A DNA stretch of 64,000 bases from CAJJBL01 sp964519035 (GTDB taxonomy: Bacteria; Pseudomonadota; Alphaproteobacteria; Puniceispirillales; Marisalimonadaceae), in assembly GCA_964519035.1 (NCBI GenBank), contig CAZFKZ010000004.1, forward strand, positions 1 to 64,000. Reading direction: 5' to 3'. Below the pieces are notes generated by a model. It did not search any database and was not told where the DNA came from. It saw nothing but the letters and a program-made list of their open reading frames with translations. Of the stretch, positions 18,323-26,593 are shown in pieces (position 1 is the first letter of the stretch; each line of letters opens with the position of its first letter). Both the position numbers and the translations under genes were made by a program.

Positions 18323-19600
18323 ATGAATTCTTACTCAACTCAAAATTATGAAAAGCTTTATATAACTGGTGAACAACCTCTTAAAGGACATATTAAAATA
18401 AGTGGTGCTAAAAATGCTGCATTACCTTTAATGGCATCGTCTTTGATCTTTAATACTGAATTTACACTTTCTAATGTTCCAGACTTAGCTGATACAAGGA
18501 TAATGTCTAAATTACTAGTTGATTTAGGAATTAATGTAACAAACAAATTTGACAAAGTCATTTTTAATGGATCACCAAAAAGTAATGAAGCTTCTTATGA
18601 TCTTGTGAGGCAAATGAGAGCATCAATTCTAATATTAGGTCCTTTGTTAGTTGCAAGAGGTTCCGCTCGTGTTCCCCTTCCAGGAGGATGTATGATCGGA
18701 ACAAGACCGATTGATCTGCATATACTCGTAATGGAAGCGCTCGGTGCTATTGTAACTTATGATTCTGGGTTTATTGTTGCATCCATAGGCACTGAAGGAT
18801 TAAAAGGTGGGTTAATTGATTTTCCTAAAGTATCTGTGGGCGCTACTGAAAGTGCAATAATGACTTCTGTTTTAGCTAAAGGCACAACTACTATACTAAA
18901 TGCTGCTCAAGAGCCCGAAGTGGTTGATTTAGCAAAATGTTTAATTTCTGCTGGAGCAAAAATTAAAGGAGTTGGTACTAATGAAATTATTATAAATGGT
19001 ATCAATGAACTTAATTCAGTTCATCATGAAATAGTCCCAGATAGAATAGAAGCTGGCTCTTTTGCTATAGCTGGATGTATGGTTGATAGTGACATAGTAA
19101 TAAATGATATGAGACCAAGCGATTTAGAATTATTTTTAGAAAAATTAAAACAGACAGGAAGTGAAGTTGAAATAAGTAAAAGCTCCATATATATCAAATC
19201 ATCAAAAAGACCAAAACCAGTTAATATAACAACTGAAGTTTACCCAGGATTTCCAACTGATTTACAAGCACAATTTATGGCATTGATGTCAATTGCCGAT
19301 GGTAATGCTTTTATTAAGGAAACTATATTTGAAAATAGATTTATGCATGTTCCTGAGCTTTTACGAATGGGAGCAAATATTTCTCTTAATAATCAAACAG
19401 CAAATATCAAAGGTGTAAAAAGCTTGAAAGCTTCTAGAGTTATGGCTTCAGATCTGCGTGCTTCTATGTCGTTAATTTTAGCGGCCTTGGCTAGTGTTGG
19501 AACTAGTGAGATTGATGGAATACACCATTTAGATAGAGGTTACGAGAAAATAGAAGATAAATTATCAAATATTGGAGCTGATATAAGAAGGTCAAAGTAA
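18323..19600 (+). CDS. murA: UDP-N-acetylglucosamine 1-carboxyvinyltransferase
   Basis: This enzyme adds enolpyruvate from PEP to UDP-GlcNAc, the first committed step of peptidoglycan synthesis. The ATG at 18323 gives 425 residues; an in-frame TTG two codons earlier is less likely. SGAKNAALPL carries the active-site Lys/Asn pair, and the mobile loop GGCMIGTRPID contains the PEP/fosfomycin-reactive cysteine at about residue 123, so the classical Cys form is present. It opens the murA-DUF2948-hisG-hisD neighbourhood. Confidence 0.97.
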   Translation: MNSYSTQNYEKLYITGEQPLKGHIKISGAKNAALPLMASSLIFNTEFTLSNVPDLADTRIMSKLLVDLGINVTNKFDKVIFNGSPKSNEASYDLVRQMRASILILGPLLVARGSARVPLPGGCMIGTRPIDLHILVMEALGAIVTYDSGFIVASIGTEGLKGGLIDFPKVSVGATESAIMTSVLAKGTTTILNAAQEPEVVDLAKCLISAGAKIKGVGTNEIIINGINELNSVHHEIVPDRIEAGSFAIAGCMVDSDIVINDMRPSDLELFLEKLKQTGSEVEISKSSIYIKSSKRPKPVNITTEVYPGFPTDLQAQFMALMSIADGNAFIKETIFENRFMHVPELLRMGANISLNNQTANIKGVKSLKASRVMASDLRASMSLILAALASVGTSEIDGIHHLDRGYEKIEDKLSNIGADIRRSK

Positions 19601-19631
19601 ATTTTGATTTTGATTTGTGGGTTAAAAGTTA

Positions 19632-20063
19632 ATGGATTATGAAAAAAAAATTAAATTAATAGCTAAAAATAATGAAGATTTAGAAATATTCTCTCAGCTT
19701 TGTCAAGATGCTATTCTATCAAAAGATGAACTATTTTATGATGAAAAAGCCAAGATTATCTTTCTAACTTTTTCTAGGTATTGTTGGGAAAAAACAGAGT
19801 TAAATAATTCTAAAGTTAACTTTAGAGTAATTTCAGGTTTGCAAATTAAAAATGTACAAAAAGTTCAATATATAAATTTCAAAGATACTTCAGAAACTAA
19901 TTTTTTGAATTTATTAGCTGTTTCATATGAAAATAAAAAAATAAGGTTTTATTTCTCATCATTAGTAGAAATTATATTAACTGTAAATGATATATTTGCT
20001 ATTTTAGAGGATATAGATATACCTTGGCCAACTAAATTAAACCCTATACATAACTTTGATTAA
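19632..20063 (+). CDS. DUF2948 family protein
   Basis: This 143-residue soluble protein starts KLIAKNNEDLEIFSQLCQDA and has the FLTFSRYCWE strand, matching the DUF2948 family that follows murA in alphaproteobacteria. It is 31 bp after murA and 16 bp before hisG, so it is probably part of the same transcript. No catalytic motif is visible and the function is not known. Both the sequence pattern and the gene position support the assignment. Confidence 0.85.
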   Translation: MDYEKKIKLIAKNNEDLEIFSQLCQDAILSKDELFYDEKAKIIFLTFSRYCWEKTELNNSKVNFRVISGLQIKNVQKVQYINFKDTSETNFLNLLAVSYENKKIRFYFSSLVEIILTVNDIFAILEDIDIPWPTKLNPIHNFD

Positions 20064-20079
20064 ACTATGGTAACAAGAT

Positions 20080-20739
20080 ATGTCTAACAATAATGCTTTT
20101 ACAATTGCTTTACCAAAAGGGAGAATTTTGGATGTTGTTCTTCCAATGCTATCAAAAATTGGAATAGAACCTGAAGAATCTTTTTTTGACACAAAAATAA
20201 GAAAACTCAAATTCAAATCAAACATCCAGAATATTGATATAATTAGGGTACGTTCTTTTGATGTAGTTACATTTTTAGCATATGGAGCTGCTCAGATGGC
20301 TTTTGTTGGAAGTGACGTATTAAGTGAATTTAATCATTCAGAAGTTTACTCACCGTACGATCTTAATTTAGGTAAATGCAGAATGGTCGTAGCTGCTGAA
20401 AAAGAAATGTTAAAAAATGAAGATCCAAGAACATGGAGTCATGTTCGTGTAGCTACAAAATATCCCAATATAACACGCAAACATTTTGAATCCAGAGGAG
20501 TACACGCTGAGTGTATAAAGTTAAATGGCGCAATGGAATTAGCTCCATCAATGGGTTTATGCAAAAGAATAGTAGATTTAGTTGAAACAGGTTCTACATT
20601 AAATGCTAATGGTTTAGTTGAGGTTGAAGAAATTTGTAAAGTTTCAACTAGGTTAGCTATAAATAGAAGTTTCTTAAAAACAAGTTCATCTTCAATTCAG
20701 CCATGGATTGATAGAGTAGGTTTAATATTAGATGATTAA
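20080..20739 (+). CDS. hisG: ATP phosphoribosyltransferase, short form
   Basis: HisG condenses ATP and PRPP, the first step of histidine synthesis. At 219 residues this is the short form, which lacks the C-terminal ACT-like regulatory domain. Visible motifs are LPKGRILDVVLPML at the start and the PRPP loop DLVETGSTLNANGL. Family knowledge: short HisG needs the HisZ regulatory subunit, which is not encoded in this window. It overlaps hisD by 8 bp. Confidence 0.96.
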   Translation: MSNNNAFTIALPKGRILDVVLPMLSKIGIEPEESFFDTKIRKLKFKSNIQNIDIIRVRSFDVVTFLAYGAAQMAFVGSDVLSEFNHSEVYSPYDLNLGKCRMVVAAEKEMLKNEDPRTWSHVRVATKYPNITRKHFESRGVHAECIKLNGAMELAPSMGLCKRIVDLVETGSTLNANGLVEVEEICKVSTRLAINRSFLKTSSSSIQPWIDRVGLILDD

Positions 20740-22039
20740 AAAAAATGTAAATATTATGAATGTATTAGATGCTGATTTTAAATCTAAATTAAAATTGTTG
20801 TTAATTAAAGATGAACAATTAGATGAACAAATTAATCAAACTGTATCTCGAATTATTAAAGAAGTTTGTAAATCTGGAGATAAAGCTTTACTTCAAATGG
20901 TAACTAAATTTGACGGTATCAATGCATCGAAAATAAATGATCTAAAAATAGATAAATCTATCTTAAAATCATCTTATGATAAATTACCTAAAAATGAAAA
21001 GGAAGCTTTAAATTTTGCAGCTACAAGAATTAAAAATTTTCATCAAAAACAAATACCTCTAAATCTAAATTATGAAGATAAATTAAATGTAAAATTAGGG
21101 ATGCTTTATAACCCTATTGAATCAGCAGGCTTTTATGTTCCGGGTGGCAAGGCTATTTACCCATCTTCGGTTTTAATGAATGCCATCCCAGCACTAATTG
21201 CTGGTGTTAAAAGAAGAATTATGGTTAGTCCAATTTCGTGTTTAAATAAATCATCAATAGTTTTAGCCGCAGCGTATATTTCTGAAGTAACAGATTTTTA
21301 TTGTATGGGAGGTGCTCATTCAATTGCGGCTTTAGCTTATGGGACTGAAACAATTGAACGTGTAGATAAAATTGTTGGTCCAGGTAATGCATACGTAGCT
21401 GAAGCCAAAAGACAGGTATTTGGAAAGGTTGGTATAGACTCTATTGCAGGGCCCTCTGAAGTTTTAATAGTTTGTGATAAACTAGCTTCTCCTGATCATG
21501 TTGCAATTGATCTTTTGTCTCAAGCTGAACATGACGAAAATGCTCAAGCAATACTGATAACTAACTGCAAAGATCACGCTACAAAAATAGAAAAAGCAGT
21601 AGATAAATTTTTAAAAATTTTACCTAGATCTCAAATAGCTAGTTCTTCATGGTATAATAGAGGAGCTATAATAATTATAGATAAAATTGAAGATGCTATA
21701 GATTTAATAAATTTCATTGCTCCTGAACATTTGGAGCTGGCATTTGAAAATGCTGAACAGTATATTAATAAAATTAAAAATGCTGGAGCAATTTTTGTTG
21801 GTTATAATACTCCAGAAGCTGTTGGAGACTATGTTGCCGGGCCAAATCATGTTTTACCTACAAATGGAACAGCTAAATTTTCAAGTGGTTTAAGTGTACT
21901 AGATTTTTATAAAAGAACGACAGTTGTGAGTTGTAATGAGACAAATCTTCCAATTATAGGAAAGCATGCAATAACTCTTGCTAATGCAGAAGGTTTAAAT
22001 GCTCATGCATTATCTATTTCACTCAGGATTAATTCATAA
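20732..22039 (+). CDS. hisD: Histidinol dehydrogenase
   Basis: This 435-residue zinc enzyme oxidises L-histidinol to L-histidine with two NAD+. Recognisable segments are GFYVPGGKAIYPSSVLMNAIPA, VGPGNAYVAEAKRQVFG, and the metal/catalytic region LLSQAEHDENAQ followed by NFIAPEHLEL. The ATG at 20732 overlaps hisG by 8 bp; a second ATG at 20756 would lose only eight residues and cannot be excluded. The 88-bp gap downstream contains a microsatellite-like ATT run and the infA promoter region. Confidence 0.97.
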   Translation: MIKKNVNIMNVLDADFKSKLKLLLIKDEQLDEQINQTVSRIIKEVCKSGDKALLQMVTKFDGINASKINDLKIDKSILKSSYDKLPKNEKEALNFAATRIKNFHQKQIPLNLNYEDKLNVKLGMLYNPIESAGFYVPGGKAIYPSSVLMNAIPALIAGVKRRIMVSPISCLNKSSIVLAAAYISEVTDFYCMGGAHSIAALAYGTETIERVDKIVGPGNAYVAEAKRQVFGKVGIDSIAGPSEVLIVCDKLASPDHVAIDLLSQAEHDENAQAILITNCKDHATKIEKAVDKFLKILPRSQIASSSWYNRGAIIIIDKIEDAIDLINFIAPEHLELAFENAEQYINKIKNAGAIFVGYNTPEAVGDYVAGPNHVLPTNGTAKFSSGLSVLDFYKRTTVVSCNETNLPIIGKHAITLANAEGLNAHALSISLRINS

Positions 22040-22070
22040 TAATATTATTATTATTATTTATATTAAAATC

Positions 22071-22100
22071 TTGACTAATTCATAGGAATAGTCAGATTAC
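22071..22100 (+). promoter_or_regulatory. Candidate infA promoter/leader hairpin
   Basis: TTGACT at 22071-22076 resembles a -35 box, but the -10 candidate 18 bases later (GATTAC, 22095-22100) is weak. The same segment forms a bulged inverted repeat: TGACTA (22072-22077) plus TTC pairs with GAA plus TAGTCA (22086-22094) around ATAG. The repeat may be an operator over the promoter or an RNA hairpin if transcription comes from hisD. Either reading is tentative. Confidence 0.3.
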
Positions 22101-22127
22101 AACTAGATAAATTTTGAAAGAGATTAT

Positions 22128-22346
22128 ATGGCTAAAGAAGATGTAATAGAGTTTTCAGGAGTAGTTGAAGAACTTTTACCAAACGCAATGTTTAGAGTTA
22201 AGCTTGAAAATGAACATGAAGTTTTAGCTCATACAAGTGGAAAAATGAGAAAAAATAGAATAAGAGTTTTGCTTGGTGATAAAGTTAATGTTGAAATGAC
22301 ACCTTATGATTTAACTAAGGGTAGAATTACATTCCGATTTAAATAG
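22128..22346 (+). CDS. infA: Translation initiation factor IF-1
   Basis: This 72-residue single OB-fold S1-like protein has the standard IF-1 sequence: MAKEDVIEFSGVVEELLPNAMF, then HTSGKMRKNRIRVL and a C-terminal LTKGRITFRFK. It binds the 30S A site with IF-2 and IF-3. It is followed by maf after 22 bp. Confidence 0.99.
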   Translation: MAKEDVIEFSGVVEELLPNAMFRVKLENEHEVLAHTSGKMRKNRIRVLLGDKVNVEMTPYDLTKGRITFRFK

Positions 22347-22368
22347 TTTTAATTTTAAAGTCTGTTTT

Positions 22369-22971
22369 ATGTCTAAGAATTATACTAATAAACATTTTAT
22401 TCTTGCTTCAGGTTCACCAAGAAGATCTGATTTATTAGAGCAGATAGGAATAAAACCTGATTTAATATTATCTCCTGATATAGACGAATCATCAGAAGCA
22501 AAAGAGTTACCCCTAACATATGTTAAAAGACTAGCCTTAAAAAAAAATATAGTTTTTAGAAACAAATACCCTAATTCCATCATTTTATCAGCTGATACTA
22601 TTGTTTCAACTGGAAGAATGATTTTGCCTAAAGCTGAAAATATAGTTATGGCTGAAATGTGTTTAAGAAAATTATCTGGAAGAAGACACAAAGTATACAC
22701 TTCTTTCGTTTTATCAGATTCAAACAATGTTGTAAAAACAAAAACAGTTCAATCAATAGTAAAATTCAAAAGATTAGATGAAAAAGAAATATTATTTTAT
22801 CTTAGAACAAATGAATGGGAAGGTAAAGCTGGAGGCTATGCTATTCAAGGATTTGCATCTTCTTTTATAAACTTTATTTCAGGGTCTTATAGTAATATTG
22901 TTGGGTTGCCACTAGCTGAATTATACAGAATGCTTATATCAATCGGTTATAAATTTGAAGATGAAAAATAA
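22369..22971 (+). CDS. maf: Maf family nucleotide pyrophosphatase
   Basis: This 200-residue protein has the Maf signature ILASGSPRRSDLLEQIGI at residues 11-28, the catalytic-acid segment SADTIV, and the conserved KAGGYAIQG and IVGLPL motifs. Family members hydrolyse non-canonical or regulatory nucleoside triphosphates such as dTTP, UTP or m7GTP. The subtype was not determined. It overlaps the RNase E/G gene by 11 bp, the conserved infA-maf-rng order of alphaproteobacteria. Confidence 0.93.
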   Translation: MSKNYTNKHFILASGSPRRSDLLEQIGIKPDLILSPDIDESSEAKELPLTYVKRLALKKNIVFRNKYPNSIILSADTIVSTGRMILPKAENIVMAEMCLRKLSGRRHKVYTSFVLSDSNNVVKTKTVQSIVKFKRLDEKEILFYLRTNEWEGKAGGYAIQGFASSFINFISGSYSNIVGLPLAELYRMLISIGYKFEDEK

Positions 22972-23992
22972 ATTTGATAGTCACTTTATTTTAATTGATA
23001 AATGTGCTGAAGAAACAAGAATAGCAGAGATTTTAGATGGGAAAATCATTAAGTGTATTTCTTGGTTTGATAATAATATCCCAATTATTGGGAATCAATT
23101 AGATGCATTTGTAGTTAAAAAATTACATGGAGGTCTTGCGCGAGCAAGGTTAAACGATAAGTCTTTAGTTACTATCAGAGGTACACCTAAATCATTAAAA
23201 GAAAACTCTTTAGTGAAAATATTAATAACAAGTGAAAAATTTGATAATAAACCTATTCAAGCAAAATTAGTTGATCAAGATAATTACGATGTTACAAAAT
23301 TAGAATATTTTAGTGTTGAAGATAAGGTTATTGCAGCTGTTTTTACTAGAGGTATTCCCATACTAAATGATAAGTATGCTATATATTGGGAAATGTTAAA
23401 CTTAGATCAACAATACCTAAATGCACTTGAGCCAAAAGTCCATTTAGCGGAAGGTGGTTTGCTTTGGATTGAAAAAACTAAAGCCGCTACTTTAATAGAT
23501 GTAGACACAGACAAATTAAAAATACATTCAATAGATCAATTATATTTTTTTTGTCTTTCTATTTTTGATAAATGCTTAAAAGAAATAAAGTTAAGGAATA
23601 TTGGAGGAATGATTTTGGTCGATTTTCCAAGGCTACCTTTATCGAAAAGAAAGTTACTACATCAAAAATTTACTAATATTGGAAAAAACACTTTTGTAGA
23701 TGGTTCCTTTTTAGGTTTTTCTAAACTATTGTTATATGAAATTTATATTCCAAGAAAATTACGCTTGCTTGGTGAATTTTATCAAGATAATAGTGAATTC
23801 ACATTCCAAAATTATCTAAGATCTATTTGGAGAAAATCAAAAGAGATGAAATCTAAAAATAACATTCAATTTATATGTGGAAAAGATTTATATAATAAAA
23901 TTAAAACAAAAATTACACCTGAATATATTAAAATAGTTGAGAGACAAGACCTTCCTCATGATTACGGAGAGTTGGTAGATTTAAGATTATGA
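22961..23992 (+). CDS. Small ribonuclease E/G family protein
   Basis: The ATG at 22961 gives 343 residues; an in-frame TTG two codons upstream is less likely. It has a short S1-like N-terminus (residues 1-75), then the RNase H-like/DNase I-like nuclease part with GGMILVDFPRL, which holds the first catalytic aspartate, and TFVDGSFLGFSKLLLYEI, where a second aspartate is expected. It lacks the CPxC zinc-link and the long C-terminal scaffold of RNase E, so it is a minimal form. The gene position between maf and yacG supports the family call. The 3' end overlaps yacG (ATGA). Confidence 0.82.
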   Translation: MKNKFDSHFILIDKCAEETRIAEILDGKIIKCISWFDNNIPIIGNQLDAFVVKKLHGGLARARLNDKSLVTIRGTPKSLKENSLVKILITSEKFDNKPIQAKLVDQDNYDVTKLEYFSVEDKVIAAVFTRGIPILNDKYAIYWEMLNLDQQYLNALEPKVHLAEGGLLWIEKTKAATLIDVDTDKLKIHSIDQLYFFCLSIFDKCLKEIKLRNIGGMILVDFPRLPLSKRKLLHQKFTNIGKNTFVDGSFLGFSKLLLYEIYIPRKLRLLGEFYQDNSEFTFQNYLRSIWRKSKEMKSKNNIQFICGKDLYNKIKTKITPEYIKIVERQDLPHDYGELVDLRL

Positions 23993-24156
23993 CAAATTAT
24001 ATAAAAAAAGAAATTAAATGTCCTATATGTAATAAAATGTTTGATAAAACTTTAAACACAAAACCTTTTTGTTCGAAACGCTGTAGCTATATTGACTTAA
24101 ATAATTGGTTAGGAGAAAAATATTCAATACCAGCAAAAGAAGATGATTTAGAATAA
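23989..24156 (+). CDS. yacG: DNA gyrase inhibitor/zinc-binding protein YacG
   Basis: A 55-residue protein starts at the ATG that overlaps the RNase stop codon (ATGA at 23989-23992). It has the YacG zinc site: CPIC at residues 11-14 and FCSKRCSYIDLNNWL with cysteines 28 and 32. In E. coli YacG binds GyrB and inhibits gyrase. Family, length and neighbourhood all agree. Confidence 0.92.
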   Translation: MTNYIKKEIKCPICNKMFDKTLNTKPFCSKRCSYIDLNNWLGEKYSIPAKEDDLE

Positions 24157-24217
24157 TAATTTATTTTGATATCTAGACATCTTAACGTGTTCGAGTTATA
24201 GATTACTTCAATAAATT

Positions 24218-24293
<76 letters not shown>

Positions 24294-24418
24294 CGTTTAC
24301 TTAATTATTCTTTACAATTTTTTTAAATTTTTTTATCTAACTTTCTTATGGCTATCATCCTATTCTTAAAATGTTTATAACTTTATCTATTATATTAATT
24401 TAGTTTAAAAATAAAATT

Positions 24419-24616
24419 ATGAAATACAAAACTTTAGATGAAATAAAAAAGAATCCTGTTTGGATAAAACTTCAATCTAAAGGGACTGATAAAAAAGAGC
24501 TTGATAAGCAGTTTTTATCTCTTTCAGAGGATGAAAAAATCATTGCAATTGATTTGTTTGAGTCTTTAAAATTTGTTATGGAAAATATTATTAAAAATAA
24601 AAAAACTCATCATTAG
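24419..24616 (+). CDS. Small hypothetical protein
   Basis: This is a 65-residue charged soluble frame with predicted helices and no recognised motif; it starts MKYKTLDEIKKNPVW and ends KNKKTHH. It stands alone between tRNA-Phe and the 2-hydroxyacid dehydrogenase operon. There is no clear ribosome-binding site; an AT-rich run precedes the ATG. Composition is like that of its neighbours. It may be a real small protein, but conservation is not known. A GATCTT/AAGATC hairpin (24616-24632) begins at its stop codon. Confidence 0.5.
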   Translation: MKYKTLDEIKKNPVWIKLQSKGTDKKELDKQFLSLSEDEKIIAIDLFESLKFVMENIIKNKKTHH

Positions 24617-24688
24617 ATCTTTTAATAAGATCATATAAACTCATTTTTTTTTAGGTTAATTATTAAAGTTATTTAATCATTTATAAAA

Positions 24689-24766
24689 TATACAATAGAA
24701 CTTATTGTTTGTATAATTATGTTACTTTAACTAATATAAACACACCAACAAAGTTAATATGTTAAC
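24689..24766 (+). promoter_or_regulatory. Candidate promoter and palindrome of the 2-hydroxyacid dehydrogenase operon
   Basis: TATACA (24689-24694) and a perfect TATAAT (24712-24717) are separated by 17 bases, predicting a start near 24724 and a leader of about 78 bases. Within it lies the palindrome GTTAA-TATG-TTAAC (24753-24766), a plausible repressor site. Assignment is by eye only. Confidence 0.4.
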
Positions 24767-24801
24767 TATTATTAATATTCTTTTTTTCAGGGAGAATTAA
24801 A

Positions 24802-25788
24802 TTGAGTCAAATTAAAGAAACAAATAAAAAAAAAGTTTTAATGGTTCAAGGTCTTCATGAAGAAGGGGTTAAATTGTTACAACAAAGGGATGATATAGAG
24901 GCAATAACAATTATGTCTTCTGATGAAGACGAAATCATGGAAGCTGCTAAAGATGTTCACGGTATTACAGTCAGAACAGCAAATATATCTAGGAAGATAA
25001 TTGAAAATTCAAAGAACCTTGCAATAGTTTCAAGGCATGGCGTTGGATATGATTCAATTGATGTAAACGCATTAAATGATTGTGGAATTCCACTAGCTAT
25101 AGCTGCTCATTCAAATATGATTTCTGTAGCTGAACATGCAATGTATATGTTATTAGCTCTTTCCAAAAATGTTTTTTATTACGATCAATTTGCTAGAAAA
25201 GCGGATTGGACTAATCGATGGGATATAAAAGCTTGGGATCTAGCCGAAAAAAATATCCTTGTAGTTGGTTTTGGAAGAATTGGATCGCGTTTGGTTAAAA
25301 GAGCTAAAGCTTTTGATATGAATGTCTTTGTTTATGATCCATATGTAAACCCGTCTGAGATTAAAAACTCCGGTGCCATTCATGTTGATAACTATAAAGC
25401 TATACTAGCTAAAATGGATGCAGTATCCTTGCATTGTCCCAAAAATGAAGACACTACAAATATGTTTTCTTCTGAAGAGTTCAGTATAATGAAAGATACA
25501 TCTTTTCTAATAAATTGCGCAAGAGGAGGTATTGTTAATGAAATTGCACTTCATGAAGCCCTAACTTCTAAAAAAATACGAGCAGCTGGATTAGATGTCT
25601 ATGATGATGAACCTTCAACGTCCTCTAATCCTCTTTTCTCTTTAGAAAATGTTTTACTTTCCCCGCATATTGCTGGTGTTACAGTTGAGGCTACTATAAG
25701 AATGTCAAAACAATCTGTCCAAAATGTACTTGATCTTTTTGATAATAAAATAAACCCAGAAGTAATTATAAATAAAAATGTTTTATAG
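24802..25788 (+). CDS. D-isomer-specific 2-hydroxyacid dehydrogenase
   Basis: This 328-residue NAD(P)-dependent dehydrogenase resembles phosphoglycerate dehydrogenase but lacks ACT/regulatory domains. The Rossmann motif VVGFGRIGSRLVKRA is near residue 155, NCARGGIVNE carries the catalytic Arg, and SPHIAGVTVEA carries the catalytic His. The start is TTG at 24802, favoured by GGGAG 7 bases upstream; the first ATG would lose 13 residues. It heads an operon with an HpcH aldolase (11 bp later), an MDR oxidoreductase and a TauE permease. It probably interconverts a 2-oxo and a D-2-hydroxy acid; the substrate is unknown. Confidence 0.9.
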   Translation: MSQIKETNKKKVLMVQGLHEEGVKLLQQRDDIEAITIMSSDEDEIMEAAKDVHGITVRTANISRKIIENSKNLAIVSRHGVGYDSIDVNALNDCGIPLAIAAHSNMISVAEHAMYMLLALSKNVFYYDQFARKADWTNRWDIKAWDLAEKNILVVGFGRIGSRLVKRAKAFDMNVFVYDPYVNPSEIKNSGAIHVDNYKAILAKMDAVSLHCPKNEDTTNMFSSEEFSIMKDTSFLINCARGGIVNEIALHEALTSKKIRAAGLDVYDDEPSTSSNPLFSLENVLLSPHIAGVTVEATIRMSKQSVQNVLDLFDNKINPEVIINKNVL

Positions 25789-25799
25789 GAGATAATTAA

Positions 25800-26558
25800 A
25801 TGAAACAGCAATCATTAAGAAATTGTTGGTTAGAGGGCAAAGGTGCTATTAATGCATGGTGTTCAATTCCAAGTGCAGTCACAGCTGAAATGATGTCAAT
25901 GAATGATTTTGATTCAATAACAATTGATATGCAACATGGTTTAGTTGATTACCAAATGGCGCTTAATATGCTTCAAGTAATATCTGGGTCGGGCAAAACC
26001 CCTATGGTAAGAGTTCCCTGGAACGAACCAGGGATTATTATGAAATCTTTGGATGCAGGAGCACTTGGTATTATATGTCCGATGATAAATACTCCTCAAG
26101 ACGCAACTAACTTTGTTGGAGCTACTAAGTATGCTCCAGTAGGACATAGAAGTTCTGGACCAACAAGAGCAATGATGGTGCATGGACCTGAATACCACAA
26201 CGAATCTAATGATAATATTATTTCTTTAGCTATGATAGAGACAGTAGAAGCTCTAGATAATGTAGAAAAAATAGCTGCAACGGAAGGGTTAACTGGAATA
26301 TATATAGGACCATCAGATTTAAGTATTTCTATGGGATATAAACCAGGTTTAGATAGATCAGAACCAGAAATGGTTGAAGCAATAAAGAGAATTGAAACAG
26401 CTTGCATTAATAATAATATTAAAGTGGGAATACATTGTCTTTCTCCTTCTTATTTAAAAGATAAGTTATCAAATGGATTCAACCTAGCAACCTTAGCTAG
26501 TGACGTTAGAATATATTCTGCAGGAATAGCTGAAAATTTAAAAGAAGCTAAATCTTAA
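25800..26558 (+). CDS. HpcH/HpaI-family aldolase
   Basis: This 252-residue class II metal-dependent aldolase has a TIM-barrel fold. Motifs: TIDMQHGLVDYQ (catalytic His/Arg region), MVRVPWNEPGIIMKSLDAGALGIICPMI, and AMIETVEALDNVEKIA followed by YIGPSDLS (metal-binding Glu and Asp). Family members cleave 2-oxo-4-hydroxy acids to pyruvate and an aldehyde. Its place right after a 2-hydroxyacid dehydrogenase suggests a shared 2-oxo acid. A second, separate homologue is at 58160-58936. Confidence 0.9.
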   Translation: MKQQSLRNCWLEGKGAINAWCSIPSAVTAEMMSMNDFDSITIDMQHGLVDYQMALNMLQVISGSGKTPMVRVPWNEPGIIMKSLDAGALGIICPMINTPQDATNFVGATKYAPVGHRSSGPTRAMMVHGPEYHNESNDNIISLAMIETVEALDNVEKIAATEGLTGIYIGPSDLSISMGYKPGLDRSEPEMVEAIKRIETACINNNIKVGIHCLSPSYLKDKLSNGFNLATLASDVRIYSAGIAENLKEAKS

Positions 26559-26593
26559 ATACACAATATAAATTAATCATTTAAGGAGACTTG

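Noticed and set aside
24616..24632. GATCTT/AAGATC hairpin followed by a T-run after the 65-residue frame
   Set aside because: The T-run begins about 10 bases beyond the stem, too far for a standard intrinsic terminator; a weak 3' end remains possible.
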